The notes under the pieces are model-generated. The model did not search any database, was not told where the DNA came from, and worked only from the letters and a program-made list of their open reading frames with translations. Below are positions 1 through 9,614 of a stretch of DNA of 64,000 nt, in pieces. The stretch comes from JABCPH02 sp963524305. Lineage in GTDB: Bacteria; Fusobacteriota; Fusobacteriia; Fusobacteriales; Leptotrichiaceae. The translations under genes were made by a program, and so were the position numbers. The DNA lies in assembly GCA_963524305.1 (NCBI GenBank), contig CAURGH010000005.1:1-64000 (forward strand). Reading direction: 5' to 3'. Position 1 is the first letter of the stretch; each line of letters begins with the position of its first letter.

Positions 1-47
1 TCGTGCAATTCATCTCACGACTAAAGTCGCGAGTGTTCTTGCACTAT
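1..47. mobile_element. IS200/IS605-type element end (hairpin), element extends left of window
   Basis: An imperfect hairpin (arms at 14-21 and 26-33, loop TAAA, one A/C mismatch) sits inside an outer inverted repeat GTGCAA (3-8) / TTGCAC (39-44). This ATTCATCTC-hairpin-GAGTGTTCTTGC layout resembles subterminal hairpins of IS200/IS605-family elements, which lack terminal inverted repeats and are recognised as single-stranded hairpins. It abuts the abrupt end of a helicase reading frame, as expected for an insertion. The transposase/TnpB itself is outside the window, so family assignment rests on the end structure only. Confidence 0.55.
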
Positions 48-1310
48 TTAATAAATACTTTGTTTCTCATCACCAACGCAAATAATATTTTCCGAAGTAT
101 TCATTAGCAATTTCAAAATTTTCCATTGTAAAATGCTCGTATCTTGGAACTCATCAATCATAATTGTGTCTATTTTCCCACCAATCAACTCAAGAAATTC
201 TTCTGTAACTCTATCATTTTCCACAAATTTTAAATCTTTATTAAAAATAAATTCATATGTATACACTAAAATATCGTTGTGGGTAAGTCTTTTTGAAGAA
301 ATTTTTATTCTTTTTGCAATATCAAATATTGTTTGAGCTATTTTTTTTAATTTTTTATCTAATGGTAAAACTTTTTCGATAAAAACATATTCTGATAACT
401 TTTCTTTTAGCTCTCCAGAGCTTGTTTCCAATTTTTCCCTGTCATCTTCATTTTTTTTACCTTTAGTTTGATTTCCATTCCAAAGTTTCTTTTCAAAAAA
501 CAAATCAATTTCAGAAACAACTAATTCTAATTTTTCTTTTATTTTTTGATTTTCATTTTTACTTTCATCCTTCGTAAGATTGCTATACTTTTCATAAATA
601 TTATAAAATGCTTTCGTCAAAACATCTGTAACATTTTTATTTTTTTTATTAGCAACTTCCTCAATTTTTTCAAATATTCCATCCAATTCATCTATAAATT
701 TGTAAGACACCTTCTTAACTTCCGACATTTTAAAACCTTTAGTCAATACAAACTTCGGACGCATCTCCAATATCTCTTCAATAATTTTCATATATTTTTT
801 TATATTTTTCTTTTCTTTTTTCTCATCAAAAATAAATTTAAAATCTTCAAAATAATTTTCATTTTCAATTATTTTAATCAAAATTTTTGAATAAAATTCA
901 TCAGTTTCCTCATTTAAAATTTCATAATTATAAATATTAAAATATGGTGCAATTGCATTTTTAAAGATTTTATTTGTAAATCCGTCAATTGTAGAAATCC
1001 TAATATCCTCTTTATTTTTTATCATTTCAAAATAAATACTTTGCAATTCCTTTTTATTCAAATCATCAAATTTATAAATTTCTTTTAAATTTTTCTCTAA
1101 TTCTGCTCCATTTCCTTCATCAAAAGCAATTTGATGTAAAAAATCATAAATTCTCTCTTTAATTTCAGCAGTCGCCTTTTTCGTAAATGTCATTACAACT
1201 ATATTTTTGTAATTAATACCTCTTATTAAATTAGCTATGAATTCTAGCGATAATCTATACGTTTTCCCTGTTCCTGCACTAGCCTTCAAAATTATATTAT
1301 TCTTCTTCAT
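48..1310 (-). pseudogene. UvrD/RecB-family (AddA-like) helicase, truncated after motif III
   Basis: The 420-residue product has the Walker A motif ASAGTGKT (residues 10-17), motif Ia VMTFTKKATAEIKERI, motif II IDEFQDTS (about 386) and motif III GDEKQSIY at the very end. Full AddA/RecB proteins exceed 1,000 residues and continue with motifs IV-VI and often a nuclease domain; all of that is missing. The TAA stop comes from foreign sequence that starts with an IS200/IS605-like end. The start overlaps the upstream AddB-like gene by 14 bases, so the two were co-translated. The remainder may lie beyond the element. ATP binding could persist but helicase activity is unlikely. Confidence 0.8.
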
Positions 1311-4158
1311 CGCCTAATTCATCCTCCCCTCTACAAATATTTTTATACTCTTTGTAAAAATAATTTTTTGGATCTTTATAATTTCCTAAATCATAAAATT
1401 GAGAATTTCGATAGTTACTAACTACCTCTTCAACAGCCTTTTTAGTCAATATTTTGTCCTTCTCTCTTTCATCTGGCACCAATTTACCTTCCCAAGTATC
1501 TACAACTATCTTCTCAACATTTTCTTTGCCATCATTTTCCAACATTATAGAATAATAATCTAACTGTTCCATTGCTTTATAAACCTTATCATTTTTATAA
1601 CTATTGTTACTATCTTTCAATTTTCCAGATTTATAATCAAATAAATAATCCTTGTCACTAGTTTTTATATGTAAATCCGTAACACCATTAATAAAAACAT
1701 TTTCAAACAATTCTTTTTCCGAAGACAATTTTATTCTCTCCTCAAAATGAATTTCAATATCCTTTTCTGTTTCCAATTTCTCTTTCAATTCCTTAAAATA
1801 TTTCTCTGCCGAATTCAAAATTTCTTCAAATGAAACTTTTTTATAAAATTCCACATATTCCTTAGGAACCTTATAATCAAATGAATTTAGCACTTTTTTC
1901 AAAATTTGTGATAATTGATTTCGATCAATTTCATAAGTTTTATTCTCCAAAGCAACCTTATTTTCCATTACAACATTTTCATAAAAAGCATGAATTATCG
2001 TTCCAAAAATCTTAACATTTATTTCATCCTCAATTTCTTCGACTTCCTGCTCACCAATCGCTTTTTCCAAATAATATCCATACTCAAAATCTCTCATTTT
2101 CTCAAACGAATAGTATCCCAAACTCAATTTTTCATTTCTTATTTTCTCAAGATTTTTCTCCAACTTCGATGGAATAAATTTTCCAATTTTCTTTTTCTCC
2201 CATTTTTCTTTTCTATCCTTCAAGAAATATTTCTTTACAAAATAAAGCTCTTCCGCTTCACTTATTTCATTTCTTATAACTTTGATTCCATATCTCAACT
2301 TTATTTCTTCTATAACACTCGCTGAATCAATATTCTTCTCCAAATCCTTAACATATGCCAAATATACATTTTTCGCTGCAAGAATATTTTGATAAATTTT
2401 AAACAATTCAATCAATTTTTTATCATCACTTGTAGGAAGCCCCATTTTTGCACGCTGCACTTTTGAAAATAAAAAGTTATGAATTTTTACTTTTGGAAAT
2501 GAATCTTGTAAATTTAAAATAATAATATTTTCCTTCGTATTTTCAGAAATATTTTCAAAGGAATTTATCGAGAAAGTATCTTCAGATTCATCTTCAGCAC
2601 TCTCTTCTAAGTTCAAGCCAATTGATTTTTTATCCAAATATTTCAAAAACAATTTCAACAAATTAGCAGAAACATTCTCATTAAAAAATTTATCCCACAA
2701 ATTATCAAAACTAAAATCTTCAAGTACAACCATTTCCGACAAAGCCTCAAAATATTTGTCTTTTACATTCTTGTCCTGTTTCACTTTCTTTTCATTATCC
2801 AAATAAATTTTTTCCAAATAATCGCTATATTCTTTCAACGTAGTATATCCATAAATTTCTTCCAACTTTTCAACAAATTTAATAATTTTATCAACAGCTG
2901 TCATTCTTTGCTTGTAAATTTCCTTAAATTTTTCCTTTTGGTTCTCTTTTTCTAATTTTTCTAAAACTTCTTGATTTATTCGCTCCAATTCCTCTTTTGA
3001 AATGTACTTATAATCCCTTGAAACCAGATCTTGAAAAATATAATAACTTTCCTTCAAGTCAAAAATCTCCAATAAATCATTTGATTTATAAGCATCATAA
3101 AAATCTTTCACTCTAAATAAAAGAAATTTCTTCTTATCTTTCCTATCATTTTCCTTCACATTATCCAACAAATTATAAATCAAATTCAAGATTCGATATA
3201 TTTTCGTATCCTTCATCGTTATTTCTAAATTTGAAGTAATTTTTTTCTGTCTCAAAAGCTGATAATCACCTTTCGCCTCCTGAGTATTTTCCTGTGCATC
3301 AAAAATCCGATAATTTTCTTTTGAAATATTATTTTTATCGTTCGCCCTTTTATTCTCTTTCTCAACTTCCTCCAATTTCCTAATTAATCCCAGCAATTCT
3401 CCAAATTTACTACTAAATTCATGAATTTCTACATTTATATTTTTCTTATCAAAAATTTCTTTGACTGGCAACGAAAAATCTTGAACTATTTTCAATTCTT
3501 TCTCATCAAAGTCACTTTTCAACAATTGTAAAAAGTTTTCCACAATAATTCCATTTTTTTCAAAGTTTTCCACAATTTCCTTTTCAAAAGGAGAAAATTT
3601 CACTTTATTCACAAAACATATCTTTTTATATCTTTTCAAAAAATTATACGAAATATTTTCTATGTTTCTAAGCATATATGGCAAGATTAGCCCTTTCAAC
3701 TGACAAGTTTCTTTTACCTTTTTATCCACCATTTTCAGTGTATTAAATAAATCTTCCTGCCATTTCTCAAGCTCAACCTTTTCCAAATCGATCTTATACT
3801 CCTGCAATTCCGCAAATAAGTTGTAATAATTATAAGCAATGTCAATAATATCGTAATAACTCGACACCTCCAACTTTTTTTTCAACTTCTCATCTAACGA
3901 ATTATAAAATAATACAACTTGCTTTTCCTCTTTTATCACAATTTTGTCTGTAACAAACAGATTTTCATAAAAATCATAATTATTCATTAATCTAAAATTA
4001 CTGAACAACTGATTTTCATTATCTTTCAACAATTCTCTCCTCAACTCAAAATAAGTCATCGGATTTTCAAATATATAAAGTGTTTCTTCATTTTTTGTAA
4101 ATTCTTGAAACAAATACTCTTTCAAATTTGTTCCCAATCCTAAATATTTTATGTCCAT
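1297..4158 (-). CDS. AddB-like PD-(D/E)XK nuclease-family protein
   Basis: A 953-residue protein directly upstream of and overlapping a RecB/AddA-type helicase. The C-terminal third has a RecB-family nuclease pattern: FGTIIHAFYE, then GVTDLHI and DYKSGK, giving the catalytic Asp and D-x-K. This fits the second subunit of an AddAB-type break-processing nuclease. The clustered cysteines of the iron-sulfur AddB proteins are not visible; only one Cys (near YKNICRGED) lies at the C-terminus. A clear AAAGGAG ribosome site precedes the ATG. Sequence is very divergent, so it could also be another RecB-type exonuclease. Confidence 0.7.
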   Translation of the reverse strand: MDIKYLGLGTNLKEYLFQEFTKNEETLYIFENPMTYFELRRELLKDNENQLFSNFRLMNNYDFYENLFVTDKIVIKEEKQVVLFYNSLDEKLKKKLEVSSYYDIIDIAYNYYNLFAELQEYKIDLEKVELEKWQEDLFNTLKMVDKKVKETCQLKGLILPYMLRNIENISYNFLKRYKKICFVNKVKFSPFEKEIVENFEKNGIIVENFLQLLKSDFDEKELKIVQDFSLPVKEIFDKKNINVEIHEFSSKFGELLGLIRKLEEVEKENKRANDKNNISKENYRIFDAQENTQEAKGDYQLLRQKKITSNLEITMKDTKIYRILNLIYNLLDNVKENDRKDKKKFLLFRVKDFYDAYKSNDLLEIFDLKESYYIFQDLVSRDYKYISKEELERINQEVLEKLEKENQKEKFKEIYKQRMTAVDKIIKFVEKLEEIYGYTTLKEYSDYLEKIYLDNEKKVKQDKNVKDKYFEALSEMVVLEDFSFDNLWDKFFNENVSANLLKLFLKYLDKKSIGLNLEESAEDESEDTFSINSFENISENTKENIIILNLQDSFPKVKIHNFLFSKVQRAKMGLPTSDDKKLIELFKIYQNILAAKNVYLAYVKDLEKNIDSASVIEEIKLRYGIKVIRNEISEAEELYFVKKYFLKDRKEKWEKKKIGKFIPSKLEKNLEKIRNEKLSLGYYSFEKMRDFEYGYYLEKAIGEQEVEEIEDEINVKIFGTIIHAFYENVVMENKVALENKTYEIDRNQLSQILKKVLNSFDYKVPKEYVEFYKKVSFEEILNSAEKYFKELKEKLETEKDIEIHFEERIKLSSEKELFENVFINGVTDLHIKTSDKDYLFDYKSGKLKDSNNSYKNDKVYKAMEQLDYYSIMLENDGKENVEKIVVDTWEGKLVPDEREKDKILTKKAVEEVVSNYRNSQFYDLGNYKDPKNYFYKEYKNICRGEDELGDEEE

Positions 4159-4194
4159 CTCTTTACTCCTTTCACAATTTTTTTAACTTAAAAG

Positions 4195-4220
4195 AAAAAG
4201 CCGAAATAAATTCGACTTTT
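4195..4220 (-). terminator. Rho-independent terminator after secG
   Basis: On the minus strand AAAAGTCGAA and TTCGGCTTTT form a stem (one G-U pair) followed by a T-rich tail, just after the secG stop. Confidence 0.6.
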
Positions 4221-4225
4221 CTTAA

Positions 4226-4432
4226 TTATCTTACTACTTGGAATAATACTGCAACAATCAAGAATGCCGCTGCTGTCCATTCAGTAAATTTTTCAATTCC
4301 TTCTTTTTCTTCATCCAAAATATTAGCCGCACTTTTTGCTAAACCTTGGCTTCTATCTGGTTGAAGTAAAATAACTCCTATCATAACGATAGCTAATATT
4401 ACTAAAATTACGATTAATAAATTTTCTAACAT
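4226..4432 (-). CDS. secG: Preprotein translocase subunit SecG
   Basis: A 68-residue protein with two hydrophobic segments (about 4-23 and 49-67) joined by a loop containing LLQPDRSQGLAKS, the usual SecG layout and length. SecG is the non-essential small subunit of the SecYEG channel in the inner membrane. An in-frame ATG four codons earlier is part of the ribosome site (GGAGG then 5 bases to the chosen ATG), so the start at 4432 is preferred. It lies downstream of tpiA on the same strand, a common association in bacteria. Confidence 0.9.
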   Translation of the reverse strand: MLENLLIVILVILAIVMIGVILLQPDRSQGLAKSAANILDEEKEGIEKFTEWTAAAFLIVAVLFQVVR

Positions 4433-4471
4433 CGTTTCCTCCATTTATTTTTTTGAAGCAAACTTAGCTAA

Positions 4472-5233
4472 TTATAAAGCATCTCCAGCTTTTGCGATTA
4501 CTGTAAATTTAGCTGGAACTAAACTTGCTCCTCCAACTAATCCACCATCGATATCTTTTTGAGCTAATAATTCAGCTGCATTTGCATCGTTCATAGATCC
4601 ACCATATTGGATAGTTACATTTTCAGCAACTTCTTTTCCGTATAAATCAGTTAATAAGTTTCTGATGAAAGCATGAACTTCTTGAGCTTGTGCAGGAGTT
4701 GCAGTTTTACCTGTTCCAATTGCCCAAACTGGTTCGTAAGCCAATACAACGTTAGCCATTTCTTCAGCTGTTACATTTTGTAATCCACCAATAATTTGGT
4801 CTTTTATAACTGCTTCCATAGTTCCAGCTTCTCTTTCTTCTAATTTTTCTCCAATACATAAAATTGGTTTCAAATCGTGTGCTAAAGCTGATTTAACTTT
4901 TTCATTAATGATTTCATTAGTTTCTCCGTAGTATTCTCTTCTTTCAGAGTGACCTAAAATTACGTATTCTACACCTAAATCTTTTAACATTAATGGTGAA
5001 ACTTCTCCAGTATATGCTCCACTTTCTTTAGCATTCATGTTTTCAGCTGCTATTTTAATGTTTGACCCTTTAGTTTCTCTAGTCGCAGTTTCTAATGCCG
5101 TAAAAGGTGCTCCAATTATAATTTGAGCATTTTTAACATCTGCTACTAAAGGTTTAAATTCTTCAAAAAATGCTTTTGCTTCTGATGCAGTTTTATTCAT
5201 TTTCCAGTTTCCTGCTACGATTATTTTTCTCAT
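4472..5233 (-). CDS. tpiA: Triosephosphate isomerase
   Basis: 253 residues, the normal length for the enzyme that interconverts dihydroxyacetone phosphate and glyceraldehyde 3-phosphate in glycolysis. Visible active-site motifs are GNWKMN (substrate-binding Asn/Lys), GHSERR (catalytic His) and AYEPVWAIGTG (catalytic Glu and start of the mobile loop), plus the phosphate-binding YGGSM and GGLVGGASL. The start is the ATG at 5233 because GGAGG lies about 9 bases upstream; a TTG five codons earlier overlaps that site. Confidence 0.97.
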   Translation of the reverse strand: MRKIIVAGNWKMNKTASEAKAFFEEFKPLVADVKNAQIIIGAPFTALETATRETKGSNIKIAAENMNAKESGAYTGEVSPLMLKDLGVEYVILGHSERREYYGETNEIINEKVKSALAHDLKPILCIGEKLEEREAGTMEAVIKDQIIGGLQNVTAEEMANVVLAYEPVWAIGTGKTATPAQAQEVHAFIRNLLTDLYGKEVAENVTIQYGGSMNDANAAELLAQKDIDGGLVGGASLVPAKFTVIAKAGDAL

Positions 5234-5316
5234 TAATCTGTCCTCCAAATATTTTTATTTTTTAATTCCTTTATCATTTTACCATAAAATATTACTTTTA
5301 TCAACGATTTTGTAAG

Positions 5317-6222
5317 CTATTCTCCAATTTTATCCTTTTTTGTTAATTCAGAAAATGCCGTTGCAATACTTGCCAAATTTTGCATATTGCTAGGAATAAT
5401 AATTTTTGTAGCTTTTCCATCTGCAACTTTTTCAAATGCTTCCAATCCTCTTAAAGAAAGAACTTTTTCATTTGGTGATGCTTCATTTAACAATTTCAAG
5501 GCTTCTGCTTTTGCTCTTTGAACTGATAAAATAGCTTCTGCTTCCCCTTCTGCTTCTTTTATTTGTTGTTCTTTTTTAGCTTCTGCTCTTAAAATTGCGG
5601 CTTGTTTTTCTCCTTCAGCCACTAAAATTGCAGCCTCCCTTTTTGCTTGCGCTTCCAAAATATTTGCTCTTTTTTCACGTTCAGCTTTCATTTCTTTTTC
5701 CATCGCAACACGAATATCCGCAGGTGGCAAAATTGATTTCAACTCAACCCTATTAACTTTAATTCCCCAAGGATCAGTTGCATCATCAAGCTCTTTTCTC
5801 ATTTTTGTGTTAATAACATCTCTTGACGTCAATGTTTGATCAACTGTCATATCCCCAATAATATTTCTCAACGTTGTAGCTGTTAAATTTTCAATTGCAG
5901 AAAGCGGTCTTTCTACTCCATAAGTATACAATTTTGGATCAGTTATTTGAAAATAAACAACTGTATCAATTTGCATTGTCGCATTATCCTTTGTAATAAC
6001 TGGTTGTGGCGGGAAATCAACAACTTGCTCTTTCAACGACACAATTCTCACAACGTTATCAAAAAATGGATTTATAAAGTTCAATCCAGAATTTAAAGAT
6101 TGATAGTATTTCCCCAGTTTTTCAATAATATAAACTTTTGATTCTGGTACAATTCTAATAGCTTTTAACACCAAAATCCCAAAAAAAACTAATAAAATCA
6201 ATATTACTATTGGTATAGCCAT
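5317..6222 (-). CDS. SPFH/band-7 membrane protein (QmcA/paraslipin-like)
   Basis: 301 residues: an N-terminal membrane helix (about 2-20), an SPFH/band-7 domain (about 20-200, including GLNFINPFFDNV and DFPPQPVITKDN), then an Ala/Glu/Lys-rich coiled coil (about 180-260). Members oligomerise into rings at the membrane and act as scaffolds. The gene follows an NfeD-family gene with a 12-base gap, the classic NfeD-SPFH operon pair. Ribosome site AGGAGGAG. The cellular substrate is unknown. Confidence 0.88.
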   Translation of the reverse strand: MAIPIVILILLVFFGILVLKAIRIVPESKVYIIEKLGKYYQSLNSGLNFINPFFDNVVRIVSLKEQVVDFPPQPVITKDNATMQIDTVVYFQITDPKLYTYGVERPLSAIENLTATTLRNIIGDMTVDQTLTSRDVINTKMRKELDDATDPWGIKVNRVELKSILPPADIRVAMEKEMKAEREKRANILEAQAKREAAILVAEGEKQAAILRAEAKKEQQIKEAEGEAEAILSVQRAKAEALKLLNEASPNEKVLSLRGLEAFEKVADGKATKIIIPSNMQNLASIATAFSELTKKDKIGE

Positions 6223-6234
6223 GAATATCTCCTC

Positions 6235-6663
6235 CTATTTTTTTATTTTTCCTAAAATAATTTTATTTCCTTCAAAATCATCAATTTTTACAATTTCACC
6301 TTCTCTAAAAATCTCAGAACTCACACCTTTCCAAATTACACCTTTAAACCTAACCTCATATTCCTTTTTCGGACTTTCCAAATCCACAACTTTTTCTATT
6401 TTCAACTCTTGCCCAACCATTTTTGAACTAAAATTCGTCTTTTTATCTTCCAAATATTTTTTCAAAACTGGTCTCGTGAAAATTACAAAAACTATGGATA
6501 AAACTGTAAAAATCACAAATTCTATATTAGGATTTTTTATAAAAAAGGATATCGCCGTTAGTATCAATGCAGATAATGCAAGCCAAATGGTAACAAGTCC
6601 CGGTATAACAATTTCTAAAATTGCAAAAATTGCTGTTGCCATTGTCCAAAACAAAGCTCCCAT
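6235..6663 (-). CDS. NfeD-family membrane protein (short form)
   Basis: 142 residues with N-terminal hydrophobic helices (about 4-65, including FAILEIVIPGLVTIWLALSALI) and a small C-terminal beta domain (about 80-142, with YEVRFKGVIWKG) typical of the NfeD OB-fold. It lacks the ClpP-like protease domain of long NfeD proteins. Short NfeD proteins partner SPFH proteins, and the next gene is exactly that. GGAGGAG ribosome site. Confidence 0.85.
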   Translation of the reverse strand: MGALFWTMATAIFAILEIVIPGLVTIWLALSALILTAISFFIKNPNIEFVIFTVLSIVFVIFTRPVLKKYLEDKKTNFSSKMVGQELKIEKVVDLESPKKEYEVRFKGVIWKGVSSEIFREGEIVKIDDFEGNKIILGKIKK

Positions 6664-6690
6664 GATTTCTCCTCCAAATTTTATTCTTCA

Positions 6691-6804
6691 CTAAAATCCA
6701 ATTCCAATTCCTCCGTGGATTCCTCCTGTTCCTACTCCAATTCCAGCACTTAAACATGATGTCAATGCCAATAGCATCAATATCGCAATAATAATTTTTT
6801 TCAT
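6691..6804 (-). CDS. Very small glycine-rich lipoprotein
   Basis: A 37-residue frame starting MKKIIIAILMLLALTSC: a short lysine-positive signal segment, a hydrophobic core and a lipobox ending in Cys17, followed by about 20 Gly/Ile-rich residues (GIGVGTGGIHGGIGIGF). It has a GGAAG ribosome site and ends 27 bases before the NfeD gene on the same strand, suggesting co-transcription. Mature length would be about 21 residues. Similar tiny Gly-rich lipoproteins are often missed by gene callers. Function unknown; possibly an envelope stress or phage-type entericidin-like peptide. Confidence 0.6.
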   Translation of the reverse strand: MKKIIIAILMLLALTSCLSAGIGVGTGGIHGGIGIGF

Positions 6805-6851
6805 AATCCATCTTCCTTTCATTTTTTATTTATTTTTTTACTTTTGATAAA

Positions 6852-9500
6852 TTATCCTTGATACAATTTAATAGATTCTTTAAATTTAGCAATTTTGTTT
6901 TCTAATTCTTCTTTTATGCCATTTTCTTTGTCGATAACCTCTTTTGGTGCTTTAGACAAGAATTTTTCATTTGATAATTTTCCTAAAACTCTGTCTAATT
7001 CTTTTTGTGTTTTTTGAATATCTTTTTCAAGTTTTGCGATTTCTTTTTCTTTGTCAATTAAATCAGCAAGTGGAACGTAAATTTCTGTTGTTTCAACTAA
7101 TTTGAATCCAACTAATGCAGGAATTTCAGTATTAAATTCATATTTTTCAACATTTGCTAATTTATCTAATATTTTCGCATTATGTTCTAAAATTTCTTTT
7201 TCTCCATCATTTACAATTTTGAAGATTACTTCAATTTTCTTCGCTGGTGAAACATTTGCTTCCCCTCTAATATTTCTAATTGCATTAACGATTTCTTTCA
7301 AGTAATCAAATTCTTTTTCAGCCGCCAAATCAACATATTTCTTGTTTTCTGTTGGAAATTCTGACAACATAATTGTTTCTTCGTCTAATCCTAATTTTTG
7401 CCAAATTTCTTCTGTTATGAACGGCATAAATGGATGAAGCATTCTCAATCCTTTATCAAGAACTGTTTTCAACACATATTGTGCCACAGTTTTATCAGAA
7501 CCTTCTTGTCCGTAAACTCTAGTTTTTGCGATTTCAACATACCAGTCACAGAAATTTCCTCTGAAAAATTCATAAGCCACTTTTGCTGCTGAATCTAGTT
7601 CATATTTATCCATATATTCGTTAACTTGTCTTGAAGCTGTTTGCAATTTAGATAAAATCCATCTATCTTCTAACTTAAATTCTTTCTCATCGATAACTGC
7701 ATTTGCATCGAAGTCTTCCAAATTAGATAAAACGAACCTTGAAGCATTCCAAACTTTGTTTGCAAACGTAGATCCCATTTCCAATAATTTTTCAGAAAAA
7801 TGAATATCTTGTCCTTGCGAAGTATTATACAAGAAACTGAATCTTATTGCATCTGCTCCATATTTTGCAATTAAATCTAGTGGATCAGGTGAATTCCCTA
7901 ATGATTTCGACATTTTTCTACCTAATTCATCTCTAATAATTCCATGCAAATATACATAGCTAAATGGAATTTCATCATTAATGTACAGACTCATCATAAC
8001 CATTCTCGCTACCCAGAAAAATAGAATATCTGCCCCTGTTACCAATGCATTTGTCGGGAAGAATTTTTCTAAATCTGGAGTTTTGTCAGGCCAACCTAAT
8101 GTCGAAAAAGGCCACAATGCTGATGAAAACCAAGTATCCAACACATCTTTTTCCTCTCTTAACGAAACATCTTTTCCAAATTTTTCTTTCGCTTGAGCTT
8201 TTGCCTCTTCCATATTTCTAGCAACGAATACTGTTCCATCTTCAGCATAGTACGCAGGAATTCTGTGTCCCCACCAAATTTGTCTAGAAATAGTCCAATC
8301 TCTTATATTTTCAAGCCAGTTGTAATAAACTTTTTCCCATCTTTTTGGAGTAATTTGAATTTGTCCATTTTTTACAACTTCCAATGCTCTTTTTGCAAGT
8401 GGTTCCATTTTTACAAACCATTGAGTTGAAACTCTTGGCTCAATAATAGAATCACATCTGTAACAATGTCCCACAGCATGATTGTGTTCTTTTGTCCCAA
8501 CTAATAATCCTTCAGCTTCTAAATCAGCCAAAATCGCTTTTCTAGCCGCAAATCTTTCTAATCCTTCATATTTTCCACCATTTGAATTTACGTGCGCATC
8601 TTCAGTAAAAATGTTTATAAATTCAAGTCCAGTTCTTTTTGCTACTTCAAAGTCGTTAGGATCGTGTGAAGGTGTCATTTTTACTACCCCTGTACCGAAT
8701 TCCATATCTACATACTCATCTGCAACAACAGGAATTTCTCTATTCATCAACGGTAAAATAACTTTTTTACCAATTAAATGTTTATATCTATCATCATTTG
8801 GATTTACCGCAACTCCTGTATCTCCTAACATTGTTTCAGGTCTTGTTGTCGCAATAATTACATAATCATCGGTATCTTTAATTCTATATTTAATTTCCCA
8901 AATTTTTCCTTTTTTGTCAATATGATTAACTTCATCATCAGCCAAAGCTGTTTTATCGTGAGGACACCAGTTTACAATGTACTCTCCTCTATAAATTAAA
9001 CCATCATTATACAATTTTATGAAAACTTCTTTTACAGCTCTTGAAAGCCCTTCATCCATCGTAAATCTTTCTCTATCCCAGTCAAGCGAAACTCCTAATT
9101 TTCTCAACTGTTTAGTGATTAATCCACCATGTTTTTCTTTCCATTCCCAAGTTCTTCTCAAAAATTCATCGTAACCAATTTCTTCTTTTGACGTTCCTTC
9201 TTCTTTTAACATTCTCTCAACTTTATTTTGAGTCGCAATCCCAGCATGGTCCATTCCTGGAATCCAAAGTGCTTCAAAACCGCTCATTCTTTTGTATCTA
9301 ATTATTGCATCTTGTATTGCATTGTTTAACATGTGCCCCATATGTAAAATCCCAGTTACATTTGGTGGTGGAATAGCAATCGAATATCCTGGTTTTTCGC
9401 TATTATGCTGTGCGTTAAAATATCCTTTTTCTTCCCAAATTTTGTACCATTTGTCTTCTATTTCTGTTGGTGAATATGTTTTACTTAATTCATTTGACAT
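6852..9500 (-). CDS. valS: Valyl-tRNA synthetase
   Basis: 882 residues, full length for this class I enzyme, which charges tRNA-Val. The HIGH motif is in PPPNVTGILHMGHML (about 44) and the KMSKS motif in GRKMSKSLGNSPDPLD (about 525). The editing (CP1) domain with TTRPETMLGDTGVAVNP and the C-terminal coiled-coil arm (LEKDIQKTQKELDRVLGKLSNEKF split over the last 70 residues) are present. AGGAGG ribosome site. Confidence 0.97.
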   Translation of the reverse strand: MSNELSKTYSPTEIEDKWYKIWEEKGYFNAQHNSEKPGYSIAIPPPNVTGILHMGHMLNNAIQDAIIRYKRMSGFEALWIPGMDHAGIATQNKVERMLKEEGTSKEEIGYDEFLRRTWEWKEKHGGLITKQLRKLGVSLDWDRERFTMDEGLSRAVKEVFIKLYNDGLIYRGEYIVNWCPHDKTALADDEVNHIDKKGKIWEIKYRIKDTDDYVIIATTRPETMLGDTGVAVNPNDDRYKHLIGKKVILPLMNREIPVVADEYVDMEFGTGVVKMTPSHDPNDFEVAKRTGLEFINIFTEDAHVNSNGGKYEGLERFAARKAILADLEAEGLLVGTKEHNHAVGHCYRCDSIIEPRVSTQWFVKMEPLAKRALEVVKNGQIQITPKRWEKVYYNWLENIRDWTISRQIWWGHRIPAYYAEDGTVFVARNMEEAKAQAKEKFGKDVSLREEKDVLDTWFSSALWPFSTLGWPDKTPDLEKFFPTNALVTGADILFFWVARMVMMSLYINDEIPFSYVYLHGIIRDELGRKMSKSLGNSPDPLDLIAKYGADAIRFSFLYNTSQGQDIHFSEKLLEMGSTFANKVWNASRFVLSNLEDFDANAVIDEKEFKLEDRWILSKLQTASRQVNEYMDKYELDSAAKVAYEFFRGNFCDWYVEIAKTRVYGQEGSDKTVAQYVLKTVLDKGLRMLHPFMPFITEEIWQKLGLDEETIMLSEFPTENKKYVDLAAEKEFDYLKEIVNAIRNIRGEANVSPAKKIEVIFKIVNDGEKEILEHNAKILDKLANVEKYEFNTEIPALVGFKLVETTEIYVPLADLIDKEKEIAKLEKDIQKTQKELDRVLGKLSNEKFLSKAPKEVIDKENGIKEELENKIAKFKESIKLYQG

Positions 9501-9614
9501 TTTATTTATATCCTCCTGTTTTTCTTTTTTAAAACTTATATTTCATTTTAACATAATATTGTCGATTTTTCTATCAAAATTTAATTACTTCTATTCGACT
9601 TTATCAAAAAATTT

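Noticed and set aside
6527..6811. 94-residue minus-strand frame overlapping NfeD
   Set aside because: Out of frame with both NfeD and the lipoprotein; no family and no independent start signal.
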